Assembly (NCBI RefSeq): GCF_030717945.1
Contig: NZ_JAVAIM010000001.1
Location: 2,293,131-2,357,130 of the forward strand
Direction: 5' to 3'
DNA from: Qipengyuania profundimaris
Lineage (GTDB): Bacteria > Pseudomonadota > Alphaproteobacteria > Sphingomonadales > Sphingomonadaceae
Length of the DNA stretch: 64,000 nt
The notes under the pieces were generated by a model. That model had not been told where the DNA came from and searched no databases. It was given only the letters and a program-made list of their open reading frames with translations. Positions 18,321 to 26,927 of this stretch are shown piece after piece (position 1 is the first letter of the stretch; each line of letters begins with the position of its first letter). Both the position numbers and the translations under genes were made by a program.

Positions 18321-18761
18321 ATGGACACTATCGAAACCGACATGACCGAAACGCTTATCACGCTGACATCGGATATTGTCGCTGCACATGTGAGCAACAA
18401 TAGCGTGGCCGTCGACGACGTGCCGACGCTTATTTCCAATGTCTATTCAGCCCTTTCCGGCCTCGACAGTGCAGGCTCCCCCGCCGAGCCCACTCCCGAT
18501 CCCGCTGTTTCGATCCGCTCTTCGGTAAAGAAGGATCATCTCGTGTGCCTCGACTGCGGCAAGAAGATGAAAATGCTCAAGCGGCACTTGTCGACCGAGC
18601 ATGACATGACGCCGGAAGACTATCGCGCGCGCTGGGGACTGTCGGCCGATTATCCGATGGTTGCACCGGACTATGCCGCCACCCGCCGCGACCTCGCGGT
18701 TAAGATCGGCCTCGGCCGCAAGCCCGGCCAGAAGCGCGGTCGCAAGAAGAAGAGCGCGTAA
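18321..18761 (+). CDS. mucR: MucR family transcriptional regulator (Ros/MucR zinc finger)
   Basis: Nucleoid-associated regulator of 146 residues. The prokaryotic zinc finger reads CLDCGKKMKMLKRHLSTEH, with two Cys and two His ligands around residues 75-93. The fold continues with TPEDYRARWGLSADYPMVAP and a basic tail rich in Lys and Arg. MucR/Ros proteins control exopolysaccharide, motility and cell-cycle genes. The ATG at 18321 has AAGGGAG at 9 nt spacing; a second ATG at 18342 is less likely. A terminator follows, so fur is transcribed separately or by read-through. Confidence 0.95.
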   Translation: MDTIETDMTETLITLTSDIVAAHVSNNSVAVDDVPTLISNVYSALSGLDSAGSPAEPTPDPAVSIRSSVKKDHLVCLDCGKKMKMLKRHLSTEHDMTPEDYRARWGLSADYPMVAPDYAATRRDLAVKIGLGRKPGQKRGRKKKSA

Positions 18762-18786
18762 AGCCCTTCGGTTCGCCTTGAGGAAG

Positions 18787-18820
18787 ACGCCCCGGCCCGA
18801 TAAGGGTACGGGGCGTTTTT
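18787..18820 (+). terminator. Rho-independent terminator after mucR
   Basis: A perfect 8-bp stem, ACGCCCCG at 18787-18794 and CGGGGCGT at 18809-18816, with a 14-nt loop and a run of five T. It sits between mucR and fur. Confidence 0.8.
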
Positions 18821-18834
18821 CAATCGGGAAGCAA

Positions 18835-19257
18835 ATGCACCAGAAAATCGATCTCGAGCAATTGTGTGCCGACAAGGGCCTGCGCATCACCGAGCAGCGG
18901 CGCGTAATCGCGCGCGTACTGTCGGAAAGCGACGACCATCCCGATGTCGAACTGCTCCACGAGCGCGCGAACAAGATCGATTCCGGCATTTCGATCGCGA
19001 CCGTCTATCGCACGGTGCGCCTGTTCGAAGAGGCCGGCATCCTCGACCGCCACGATTTCGGCGATGGCCGCGCCCGTTACGAAGCGGCGCCCGAGGCCCA
19101 CCACGATCACCTGATCGACGTGGAAACCGGCAAGGTCATCGAATTCGTCGATCCCGAGATCGAGGCGCTGCAGAAACAGATCGCCGAGAAGCTCGGTTAC
19201 CGCCTCGTCGATCATCGCCTGGAACTCTATGGCGTCCGGCTCGACCGCGAAAGCTGA
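18835..19257 (+). CDS. fur: Fur family transcriptional regulator
   Basis: Metal-responsive repressor of 140 residues. The winged-helix DNA-binding domain comes first (LRITEQRRVIARVL, ISIATVYRTVRLFEEAGIL), then the His-rich metal-binding and dimerisation part (EAHHDHLIDVETGKVIEF). There is no CxxC zinc pair at the C-terminus, so Fur, Mur or Irr-like roles are all possible in an alphaproteobacterium; Irr lacks this arrangement. The ATG at 18835 follows the mucR terminator. The stop lies inside the first codons of plsC (29 bp overlap). Confidence 0.9.
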   Translation: MHQKIDLEQLCADKGLRITEQRRVIARVLSESDDHPDVELLHERANKIDSGISIATVYRTVRLFEEAGILDRHDFGDGRARYEAAPEAHHDHLIDVETGKVIEFVDPEIEALQKQIAEKLGYRLVDHRLELYGVRLDRES

Positions 19258-20134
19258 GCGGCGCCTCGCGCGCTATACCGAGCGTCGGCTGGCCGCCGCG
19301 CGCGGAGAGAAGGTGCCGCTGACCGCCATCGGCTGGATGCGATTCACTCTGCGCGCGCTCGGCATCCTCGTCCTGCTGATCGTGTTCGTGCCGCTGCACT
19401 ATCTCTATCGCATCTTCGCCTATGGGTCCCCCTTCCCGATGCTGTTCCTGCGTTACACGGCACGGGTGATCGGAGCGCGCGTCACTATCGTCGGCACGCC
19501 GCTTCGGCGGGACGTCTTCTTCATCTCCAACCACCTGTCGTGGGTGGATATTCTGGCCTCTGCCGGAGCCAGCGGCACGGCCTTCGTCGCCAAGCAGGAA
19601 CTGGCCGAGGTGCCGGTGATCGGCTGGCTGTGCCGCCTCAATCGGACGGTTTTCGTCAAGCGCGAGAACCGGCTGGGTGTGGCCGAGCAGATCAATGCGC
19701 TGAAGGAAGCGCTGCAGGACAATTGGTCGGTGACGGTCTTTCCCGAGGGCACGGTGACGGACGGACAGTCGCTACTGCCTTTCAAGTCTTCTATGCTATC
19801 GGTGCTGGAGCCTCCGCCTCCGGGGGTCCTCGTCCAGCCGGTTATGCTCGACTATGGCGAGAATGCCGAGGAAATCGGCTGGGTCGGCGACGAAAGCGGC
19901 CTGCACAATGCGATGCGCGTGATGGCGCGCAAGGGCACCTTTCCGCTAGTCATCAATTACCTCGAGCCGTTCAGTCCGGAGGACCACCGCGGCCGCAAGG
20001 CGATCGCCGCCAAGGCGCGCGAAGAGATCGAAGAAGCGCTGATCGCGGCACTCGGCAGGCCCCTGCGCGATTTCCAGCATGTCGTAGATGCGGTGCGCTA
20101 TCGCCCGAAGGACGGCGGCGGCGACGCGACTTAG
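19229..20134 (+). CDS. plsC: 1-acyl-sn-glycerol-3-phosphate acyltransferase (PlsC family)
   Basis: Membrane-bound acyltransferase of phospholipid synthesis, 301 residues. A hydrophobic helix is at about residues 38-60, followed by the catalytic NHLSWVD (HX4D) and the acceptor-binding FPEGT. The start overlaps fur by 29 bp. The stop overlaps that of the convergent lysR gene by 4 bp. In many alphaproteobacteria the next gene on the same strand would be miaB; here it is not. Confidence 0.92.
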   Translation: MASGSTAKAERRLARYTERRLAAARGEKVPLTAIGWMRFTLRALGILVLLIVFVPLHYLYRIFAYGSPFPMLFLRYTARVIGARVTIVGTPLRRDVFFISNHLSWVDILASAGASGTAFVAKQELAEVPVIGWLCRLNRTVFVKRENRLGVAEQINALKEALQDNWSVTVFPEGTVTDGQSLLPFKSSMLSVLEPPPPGVLVQPVMLDYGENAEEIGWVGDESGLHNAMRVMARKGTFPLVINYLEPFSPEDHRGRKAIAAKAREEIEEALIAALGRPLRDFQHVVDAVRYRPKDGGGDAT

Positions 20135-21015
20135 AGTTCGGCGCCGATCAGCCAGTCGTGGAACAGCCGCACGGGTCTTTCTTCCAGCGCAGTCGGCTTG
20201 CACACGAACCAGTAGCTGTAGGGGCTTTCCACATCGACATCGAACAGACGGGCGAGCCGGTTGTCATGCGCGCGGCGCAAGTGATCGTCATGCATGATCG
20301 CGATGCCTAGGCCCTGCGCGGCCGCTTCCAGCATGATCTGGCCTGAATCGAAGTGATCGATTGCCGCAGGCTCCAGATCGGGCATGTCGATCTCCTGTCG
20401 CCAGGCGACGAAGCTTTCGGACAGTTCGTTGTGAATGAGGAAGGTCTGCTTGGCGAGCGCTTCCTGATCGGGGTTGTCGCCCAGCTTTTCCTGCAATCCG
20501 CGGCTGCAGATCGCATGGACCTTGTTGTAGTCCAGCCGCACGGCATGCAGGCCCCGCTCCGGCCCGCGCGACAGGATGATCGCGGCATCGAGCAGGTCGC
20601 CGACGCGATCCTCGAGATGCGCGCCTGTATCGATATCGATGTGCAGCAACGGGTGGCGCGTGCGCAATTCGCCGAGCTTCGGGAACAGGCGCTGAGTGCC
20701 GAACAGCGGCAGCACGCCGAGGCGCAAACGGAGCAGCGAGAGATTGTCGGACTGGCTCTCCACCGCCCGCGCCAGCGCCTCTAGTTGCGGATTGACCGCC
20801 TCGTAGAACGCATGCCCGTCGTCCGTCAGCTGCATCGACTGGCGCGCTCGCGTGAACAGCTTCTTGCCGACGAATTCCTCGAGGTTTCCGATCCGCCGCG
20901 AAAGGGCCGAAGGGCTGAGGCCCAATTCCTCCGCCGCCGCCCGGGCGGAACCTAGCCGGACGGTGCGCACGAATGCTTCGAGCGCACGCAGGGGGGGAAG
21001 TCGCCGGGTTGCCAT
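20131..21015 (-). CDS. LysR family transcriptional regulator (GcvA-like)
   Basis: DNA-binding regulator of 294 residues. The winged HTH is at about residues 7-65 (LRALEAFVRTVRLGSARAAAEELGLSPSALSRRI) and the substrate-binding domain follows. The overall pattern, including the ALDALxxGLGIAI-like segment, resembles the GcvA branch. The effector and targets are unknown. It sits at the junction between the plsC cluster and the corC-ybeY-phoH-miaB block. ATG at 21015. Confidence 0.88.
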   Translation of the reverse strand: MATRRLPPLRALEAFVRTVRLGSARAAAEELGLSPSALSRRIGNLEEFVGKKLFTRARQSMQLTDDGHAFYEAVNPQLEALARAVESQSDNLSLLRLRLGVLPLFGTQRLFPKLGELRTRHPLLHIDIDTGAHLEDRVGDLLDAAIILSRGPERGLHAVRLDYNKVHAICSRGLQEKLGDNPDQEALAKQTFLIHNELSESFVAWRQEIDMPDLEPAAIDHFDSGQIMLEAAAQGLGIAIMHDDHLRRAHDNRLARLFDVDVESPYSYWFVCKPTALEERPVRLFHDWLIGAEL

Positions 21016-21085
21016 GATGCTTGCTAGCTATGGACGGGATGCGCGCCTGTCGAGGGCGAATGTGCGGATTCGTGCAACAATGCGA

Positions 21086-22009
21086 TCAGTCGCTTTCGCC
21101 CTCGTCCTCGCCGGCAGGTTCGTGCAGGCGAAGGCGCTTCACGTGGGTCTCGTCGCCGTCGGTGACCTCGATCCGCCAGCCGCTGGGATGCGCGACCACG
21201 GTGCCGACCTGCGGCACCTGCTCGGCCAGCACGAAGGCGAGGCCGCCCAGCGTATCGACCGATTCCTCGACTTCGGCGAGGGCGGGATCGACCTGCTCGG
21301 CCACATCGTCCAGCTCGGCGCGTGCGTCGCAATCCCACATCCCTGCGCCGATCGGCACGATCCATTCCTCGGGCGCGTCGTCGTGCTCGTCCTCGATCTC
21401 GCCGACGATCTCCTCGACCAGATCCTCGATCGTGATGATCCCGTCGGTGCCGGAGAACTCGTCCACCACCACCGCCAGGTGCATGCGCTGGGCGCGCATA
21501 TCGGCCAGCACATCGAGCGCATTGCGCGTCTGCGGCACGTAGAGCGGCTGGCGCATCAGCACGGTCCAGTCCGCGGGCGGTTCGTCACCGCGCGCCAGAT
21601 AGGGAAATACGTCCTTCAGATGGACCATGCCGATCACATGGTCGAGCTGGTCGCGATAGACGGGCATGCGCGAATGGCCGTGTTCGGCGAAGGTTTCGAC
21701 CAGCTCGTCCCAGCTGGCGGTGGCGTTCATGGCGATGATCTCGCCGCGCGGCACGGCCACGTCGTCGGCATCGTGTTCGGAGAAGTGCAGCAGGTTGCGC
21801 AGCATCTGGCGCTCGACCTGCGAGAGGTCGCCCGTGCCGCTATGCTCGGGCTCGTCCTCGCCGTTCTCGTCCTCGTGCTCGTCGATAGCTTCTTCCAGCT
21901 GCGCGCGCAGGCTGCGCTCGCCGCCGTCGGGATCGAACATTTTCCGGATTGCGAGCCACAGCCCGCTTCTACTCTCCGCGTCTCCGGCGGGTGATGACGA
22001 ATCGGGCAT
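21086..22009 (-). CDS. corC: HlyC/CorC family CBS-domain protein
   Basis: Cytoplasmic protein of 307 residues. It has an acidic linker, two CBS domains (VPRGEIIAM and the HLAVVVDEFSGTDGIITIEDLVEEIVGEI segment) and a C-terminal CorC_HlyC domain. It is associated with magnesium/cobalt efflux and stress tolerance in other bacteria. It lacks the N-terminal DUF21 membrane domain. It follows ybeY on the minus strand with a 21 bp gap; ybeY-corC pairing is highly conserved. No lnt gene follows. Confidence 0.9.
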   Translation of the reverse strand: MPDSSSPAGDAESRSGLWLAIRKMFDPDGGERSLRAQLEEAIDEHEDENGEDEPEHSGTGDLSQVERQMLRNLLHFSEHDADDVAVPRGEIIAMNATASWDELVETFAEHGHSRMPVYRDQLDHVIGMVHLKDVFPYLARGDEPPADWTVLMRQPLYVPQTRNALDVLADMRAQRMHLAVVVDEFSGTDGIITIEDLVEEIVGEIEDEHDDAPEEWIVPIGAGMWDCDARAELDDVAEQVDPALAEVEESVDTLGGLAFVLAEQVPQVGTVVAHPSGWRIEVTDGDETHVKRLRLHEPAGEDEGESD

Positions 22010-22030
22010 GGCCCTAACAATGCGCTCCCA

Positions 22031-22519
22031 TCAGTTGCGATCCCCATATGGGTCGGCGATGCCCATTTTTGCAAGAGCGGCGATCTCGAGCGCTTCCATG
22101 GCCTCGGCCTGCGCGTCGCTATCGATGTGATCGTGCCCGGCGAGGTGGAGCAGGCCGTGGACGATCAGATGGGCGGTATGGTGTTCGAGGCTGACGCCCT
22201 TCTCCGCCGCCTCGCGAGCGCATGTTTCTTGGGCAAGCGCGATGTCGCCGAGCATTTCGGGTGGGCCATCGGGCGCGAGCGCGAGTAGCGCGTCGCGCTC
22301 CAGCATGGGAAAGCTGAGCACATTGGTCGGCTTGTCCTTGCCACGCCACTCGCGGTTGAGGTCGTGGACCTCCGCGTCGGTGGTGAAAAGGATCGAGGCG
22401 GTCAGTCGCTCACTCGATAATATCGGCTCCACTCCGGCTGCCGCGTCGGCCGCACCGTCCGCAAGCTCCGCCCAATCGATCGCCTCGGGCCAACCATCGA
22501 TCGCGATATCGAGGTCCAT
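22031..22519 (-). CDS. ybeY: Endoribonuclease YbeY (rRNA maturation factor)
   Basis: Zinc-dependent single-strand RNase for 16S rRNA 3'-end processing and ribosome quality control, 162 residues. The signature HLIVHGLLHLAGHDH carries the three zinc-binding histidines, and TNVLSFP is also present. ATG at 22519. Normally directly preceded by phoH; here about 880 bp including a plus-strand lipoprotein gene intervene. Confidence 0.95.
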   Translation of the reverse strand: MDLDIAIDGWPEAIDWAELADGAADAAAGVEPILSSERLTASILFTTDAEVHDLNREWRGKDKPTNVLSFPMLERDALLALAPDGPPEMLGDIALAQETCAREAAEKGVSLEHHTAHLIVHGLLHLAGHDHIDSDAQAEAMEALEIAALAKMGIADPYGDRN

Positions 22520-22767
22520 CAGCCTGCCAAATTCCGAGACATGGACCGTATGTTACACTGTCCTGGGCCTAAAAACCTGCCTTCCATTCGCTTGGTAAGA
22601 ACGGACGTTAGCCTGCAGAGATAACCGTAGATCATCCGCGCCACCTAGCTGAGCGTCTAACGGTAGGAAAGCGGTGGCTGGCAATGGCCTTGATTTAGGG
22701 AAGGAGGCCATTTGCCATCGACACGCTGGCGGATTAAGTTGGGACCCGAAACATGGAGGGATGTTTT
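22520..22767. other. Intergenic region between ybeY and the SnoaL-like lipoprotein gene
   Basis: 248 bp between divergent genes, visibly richer in A+T than the flanking operons. It has no convincing ORF or RNA gene. Promoters for both directions must lie here. I see no clear -35/-10 pair. Confidence 0.5.
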
Positions 22768-23295
22768 ATGCGTCAGATTATTTTCGCAGTTGCACTAAGT
22801 GCCGCTATTCTACCGGGCTGCTCTGAGGTTGCAGCGGAGCCATCCCGCGAAGAAAATGCCGAAACTACGCTCGAAAGAAACAAGCGCCTTGCTGCGGATT
22901 TTTACGAAAATCTCTGGTTCACCAACAACACTGGCGTTTACGCAGACTTCGTTGCAGAGAAATATGTAGTTCACGATATCGGAGATCGTAAGAACGTCAC
23001 AGAACCTGCAATCGCGCAAAAGGAAGTCGCCGATCTTTTTCATAGCTTTGGCGCTTTGAGCGGAGAGATTGATTATCAAATCGCCGAGGGCGATAAGGTA
23101 GCGACACGATGGTTTGTTTCACTCGACCCAAGCGAGCGAGGCAAGGCTATGGGAATTACAAAGGTCGATCGAGTGCCGATCATCAATGTTTTCCGATTTG
23201 ATGAGAACGGGAAAATAGTCGAAATCTGGAACCATCGACATGATATCGATCTACCCCAGCCCCCGGGTGGAGGGAAGCCAGCCAATGAGAGCTAG
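22768..23295 (+). CDS. SnoaL-like (NTF2-fold) lipoprotein
   Basis: Exported protein of 175 residues. The signal is short, with lipobox LPGC near residue 18, and the rest is a SnoaL/ester-cyclase-like alpha+beta-barrel (RNKRLAADFYENLW; the C-terminal GKIVEIWNHRHDIDLPQ). The SnoaL fold covers polyketide cyclases and many uncharacterised proteins, so no reaction is assigned. GGAGGG lies 7 nt before the ATG at 22768; an ATG at 22753 precedes that site. Codon use is noticeably A+T-richer than neighbours, and the gene splits phoH from ybeY, both suggesting insertion. Confidence 0.82.
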   Translation: MRQIIFAVALSAAILPGCSEVAAEPSREENAETTLERNKRLAADFYENLWFTNNTGVYADFVAEKYVVHDIGDRKNVTEPAIAQKEVADLFHSFGALSGEIDYQIAEGDKVATRWFVSLDPSERGKAMGITKVDRVPIINVFRFDENGKIVEIWNHRHDIDLPQPPGGGKPANES

Positions 23296-23301
23296 ACAAT
23301 A

Positions 23302-23329
23302 GCGCTCGCCGCTAGCGAATGCCGAGCGC
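23302..23329. other. Inverted repeat between convergent genes, possible terminator
   Basis: GCGCTCG at 23302-23308 pairs with CGAGCGC at 23323-23329. The loop contains the palindrome CGCTAGCG. There is no T-run on either strand, so intrinsic termination is uncertain. It lies between the convergent lipoprotein gene and phoH. Confidence 0.3.
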
Positions 23330-23397
23330 AGCAATTCCAAGGCCGTATGCTGTTGGCTGCACTCCCGCAGTCGCACCGTTAGCGGACATTTCCCGCC

Positions 23398-24441
23398 CTA
23401 CTCGCCCTTCCCCTCATACGCCTCGACGATCCGCCCCACGATCGGGTGGCGCACCACGTCCGCTGCCGTAAACCGGATCGTGCCGAAGCCTTCCACGCCC
23501 TCCAGCTTGCCGACCGCATCTGCAAGGCCGCTCATGCCGCCGCCGCCGGGGATGTCGACCTGGTTGGGGTCGCCGCAGATGACCATGCGGCTGTTCTGGC
23601 CGAAGCGGGTGAGGAACATCTTCATCTGCTCGCGCGTGGTGTTCTGCGCCTCGTCGAGGATCACGAAGGCATCGGCCAGCGTGCGCCCGCGCATGAAGGC
23701 GATGGGCGCGATCTCGATCTCGCCGGAAGCCAGCCGCCGCTCGACCTGTTCGGGCGGCATGCAATCGTAAAGCGCATCGTAGAGCGGCCGGAGATAGGGA
23801 TCGACCTTCTCCTTCATGTCGCCGGGCAGGAAGCCGAGCTTCTCGCCTGCCTCCACTGCCGGACGGCTGAGGATCAGCCGCTGCACGCTGCCGGTGATGA
23901 GCTGCGCCACCGCCTGCGCGACCGCGAGATAGGTCTTGCCGGTCCCCGCCGGGCCGAGCGCGAAGATGATGTCGTCGCGCACAAGGCTGCGCATGTAGGT
24001 CGCCTGCATCGCGCTGCGCGGCACGATGGTCTTGCGCCGGGTGCGGATCATGATCGGCGGGGCGTTCTTGCCCTTGCCGGGTTCGGCATCGACGATCCCG
24101 TCGAGCGTGGGTTCGTCCGACATGGCGATCAGCGCCTCGATCGCGCCGCCGTCGAGCTCCTGCCCGATGGCAAGCCGGTCGTACATCGCCTTCAGCACGT
24201 CACGCGCACGGGCAACGCTGTCTTCGGGGCCTTCGATATGGAGCTGGTTGCCGCGTGCCGAGATGAACACGCCGAGCCGGTTTTCCACCTGCACCAGATT
24301 GGCATCGAACTGGCCGAACAGCGCGCCGAGCAGGCTCTGGTTGTCGAAGCTGATGTCGACCTGCGCGCGGCGAACCTCGCGCTGCGGACTGGGCGGCGGG
24401 GTGAAGGACCTGGCGTCCTTCGGTGCGGGTTTACGGGCCAT
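23398..24441 (-). CDS. ybeZ: PhoH-like ATPase (YbeZ)
   Basis: RNA-associated P-loop ATPase working with YbeY in rRNA metabolism, 347 residues. An N-terminal KH-like region (residues 35-90) precedes the PhoH domain with Walker A GPAGTGKTYLA and Walker B FVILDEAQNTT. AAGGAG lies just upstream of the ATG at 24441. Synteny with miaB and ybeY is conserved, but here a plus-strand gene separates it from each. Confidence 0.93.
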   Translation of the reverse strand: MARKPAPKDARSFTPPPSPQREVRRAQVDISFDNQSLLGALFGQFDANLVQVENRLGVFISARGNQLHIEGPEDSVARARDVLKAMYDRLAIGQELDGGAIEALIAMSDEPTLDGIVDAEPGKGKNAPPIMIRTRRKTIVPRSAMQATYMRSLVRDDIIFALGPAGTGKTYLAVAQAVAQLITGSVQRLILSRPAVEAGEKLGFLPGDMKEKVDPYLRPLYDALYDCMPPEQVERRLASGEIEIAPIAFMRGRTLADAFVILDEAQNTTREQMKMFLTRFGQNSRMVICGDPNQVDIPGGGGMSGLADAVGKLEGVEGFGTIRFTAADVVRHPIVGRIVEAYEGKGE

Positions 24442-24639
24442 GCGCTCCTTTCGTGTGCGAGTCGGAAATGTAGCCCCGATTGTCGCGCGCGCAAGCTGGA
24501 CGCACCTTCCGGATGGTGGATAGTAATACCGATGTCATCCGGCTGTGCGTTGATCGGTTGCGCAAGTCGTTGGTCGAACGGCTGGGGCATCTGCCGAAAA
24601 CGGTTTGGCTTTCTGCGGTGGAGATACTGGAGTAGCGCC

Positions 24640-25533
24640 ATGAAAAAGCTCACGATTTGCTCCGCCGTCGCTCTTTGCTTGTCGGCCGCCGCCCCTCTGC
24701 TGGCGCAGGACACCGACCCTGCCGAAGAAGTCATCATCGTGACGGGAGAGCGCGAGCAGGAAGCAATGGAGCGGGTCGAGGGTATGACCCGGGCCATCAC
24801 CCGCCGCCCCCGCGTGGACAAGCCGGTGGCCCGCCAATACGGCCAGATTTGCGTCGGCGTTATGGGCATGGACCCCGCCTATGCAGGCGTGCTGATCGAC
24901 CGGATCGAGGCCAATGCCCGGCGGCTCGACATCGCGATTGCCGGCGAGGGTTGCCAGGTCAACACGCTGGTCGCCTTCGTGGACGACGGCCCCGAGGAAG
25001 TGAAACAGCTCCGCAAAGAAGCGCCGTGGCTGTTTTCCACGCTGCTCGACTACGAATACGACCGGATTCTGCGCGGCAGCGGCGGGGCGCATGCCTGGCA
25101 TTCGACCGAGGAGAGAGAAGTCGACGGCAAGCAGCTGGCCGTGATCGAGGTCGGCGATCCGCCGCGCCAGGTGAAGGCGGGCGATCCCTTCAACGCCACG
25201 CGCATGACCCAGCAAATCCGCATGGACATGATCGGCTCGGTCGTGCTGATGGAACGGGCGCTGGTGCCGGGCAAGACACTGCAACAGCTGGCGGACTATG
25301 CCTCCATGCGCAGTTTCGCCTCGATCGACGATATGGCCTCCGACGGTCCGGACACGACGCCGACGATCCTCTCGCTCTTCCTCGACGCCGATGCTGCGCC
25401 GCAGGAAATGACCGAATTCGACTGGGCCTATCTCGAAGCGCTTTATCGGTTGCCCCGCACGGCGCGCGGCGAGCAGATCCACGACGCCGCCTGGTCGGAA
25501 TATCGCAAGAAGGTGATCCGCGCGAAGGATTGA
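24640..25533 (+). CDS. Uncharacterised exported protein with TonB-box-like N-terminus
   Basis: 297 residues with a clean signal peptide cleaved after about LLAQ. The mature N-terminus EEVIIVTGERE resembles the TonB-box/plug start of sphingomonad TonB-dependent receptors, but no beta-barrel follows. The body belongs to a recurrent sphingomonad family without a known function (ICVGVMGMDPAYAGVLIDRIEANAR, then a Cys in EGCQVNTLVAFVDD). Two Cys around residues 68 and 106 could form a disulfide. GGAG lies 7 nt before the ATG at 24640. Opposite in strand to both neighbours phoH and miaB. Confidence 0.8.
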   Translation: MKKLTICSAVALCLSAAAPLLAQDTDPAEEVIIVTGEREQEAMERVEGMTRAITRRPRVDKPVARQYGQICVGVMGMDPAYAGVLIDRIEANARRLDIAIAGEGCQVNTLVAFVDDGPEEVKQLRKEAPWLFSTLLDYEYDRILRGSGGAHAWHSTEEREVDGKQLAVIEVGDPPRQVKAGDPFNATRMTQQIRMDMIGSVVLMERALVPGKTLQQLADYASMRSFASIDDMASDGPDTTPTILSLFLDADAAPQEMTEFDWAYLEALYRLPRTARGEQIHDAAWSEYRKKVIRAKD

Positions 25534-25548
25534 CGCGCTGGCAGAAGC

Positions 25549-26892
25549 TCAGGCGGCGACGGTTTCGCGCAGCTTGGCGCTGAGCGAGTTCGGACCCGCC
25601 TCGAGCAATTCGACCTGCACGAGGTCGCCGATCGCCACATCGCCTTCGAACCAGGCGCTTTGCAGCCACGGGGTCTTGCCGAGCCACTGGCCCTCGTGCT
25701 TGCCCTTGCGCTCGACGAGGACTTCGCAGATGCGCCCGACGCTCGCCTCGTTGAAGGCCAGCTGGTCACGGTTGAGCGCGGCCTGGAGGCGCTGGAGGCG
25801 TTCGTCCATGACCTCTTTCGCAACCTGTCCGTCCATCGTGGCGGCGGGCGTGCCGGGGCGTGGGCTATACTTGAAGCTGAAGGCTTGTGCGTATTGGACC
25901 TCGTCCACCAGCGCGAGCGTTTCCTCGAACTCGGCATCGGTCTCGCCGGGGAAGCCGACGATGAAGTCGCCCGAGAGCGCGAGGTCGGGTCGCGCGGCGC
26001 GGAATCGGTCGAGCAGCTTGAGGTAGCTTTCCGCCGTGTGGCTGCGGTTCATGGCCTTGAGCACCCGGTCGCTGCCTGCCTGCACCGGCAGGTGGAGGAA
26101 GGGCATGAGCTTGTCGATCTCGCCATGCGCGGCGATCAGGGCGTCGTCCATGTCGGCGGGGTGGCTGGTGGTGTAGCGGATGCGCGCGAGGCCATCGACC
26201 TTGGCAAGGTCGCGGATCAGGCCGGCGAGGCCGACGCGATGGCCCTTCTCGTCCTCGCCCGACCATGCGCTGACATTCTGGCCCAGCAGCGTAATTTCCT
26301 TTGCGCCCGCGTCGACCAGCTTCCGCGCCTCGGTGACGAGGTCCGCATAGGGACGGCTTATTTCCGCGCCGCGCGTATAGGGCACCACGCAATAGGTGCA
26401 GAACTTGTCGCAGCCTTCCTGCACGGTGAGGAAGCTCGCCGGATTGGTGCGGCGGCGTTCCGGCAGCGCGGCGAATTTGGCGATGGCGGGCATGTCGGTG
26501 TCGGTCGCCCGCTCGCCCTTCACCGCCTTGTCGAGCATTTCGGGCAGACGGTGATAGGCCTGCGGGCCGACGACCATGCTGACCGCCGGAGAGCGTTTCA
26601 TGATCTCCTCCCCCTCGGCCTGCGCGACGCAGCCCGCGACCGCGATCAGCGGCTCCTTGCCAGCCTCGCGCCCCGCCTTGGTCAGGCGGCCGATGTCCGA
26701 ATAGACCTTCTCCGCCGCCTTCTCGCGAATGTGACAGGTGTTGAGCACGACCAGGTCGGCCTCCTCGCCGTCGGGCGCGGGCACGATGCCCCGTTCACCC
26801 AGCATCTCGGCCATGCGCTCGCCGTCATAGACGTTCATCTGGCAGCCGAAGCTCTTGACCCTGTAGGTCTTGGGGGAATTGGTCGGTCTCAT
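25549..26892 (-). CDS. miaB: tRNA-2-methylthio-N6-dimethylallyladenosine synthase
   Basis: Radical-SAM methylthiotransferase that makes ms2i6A37 in tRNA, 447 residues. The N-terminal UPF0004 domain starts [14 protein letters not shown] and holds three cluster Cys. The radical-SAM motif is [15 protein letters not shown], and a C-terminal TRAM domain ends near the stop. The ATG at 26892 gives the family N-terminus; an in-frame TTG at 26931 is unnecessary. The gene is convergent with the exported-protein gene. Confidence 0.95.
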   Translation of the reverse strand: MRPTNSPKTYRVKSFGCQMNVYDGERMAEMLGERGIVPAPDGEEADLVVLNTCHIREKAAEKVYSDIGRLTKAGREAGKEPLIAVAGCVAQAEGEEIMKRSPAVSMVVGPQAYHRLPEMLDKAVKGERATDTDMPAIAKFAALPERRRTNPASFLTVQEGCDKFCTYCVVPYTRGAEISRPYADLVTEARKLVDAGAKEITLLGQNVSAWSGEDEKGHRVGLAGLIRDLAKVDGLARIRYTTSHPADMDDALIAAHGEIDKLMPFLHLPVQAGSDRVLKAMNRSHTAESYLKLLDRFRAARPDLALSGDFIVGFPGETDAEFEETLALVDEVQYAQAFSFKYSPRPGTPAATMDGQVAKEVMDERLQRLQAALNRDQLAFNEASVGRICEVLVERKGKHEGQWLGKTPWLQSAWFEGDVAIGDLVQVELLEAGPNSLSAKLRETVAA

Positions 26893-26927
26893 GGGAGAGG
26901 GCGCTTTAGCGGGAAGGCTAATTGGTT

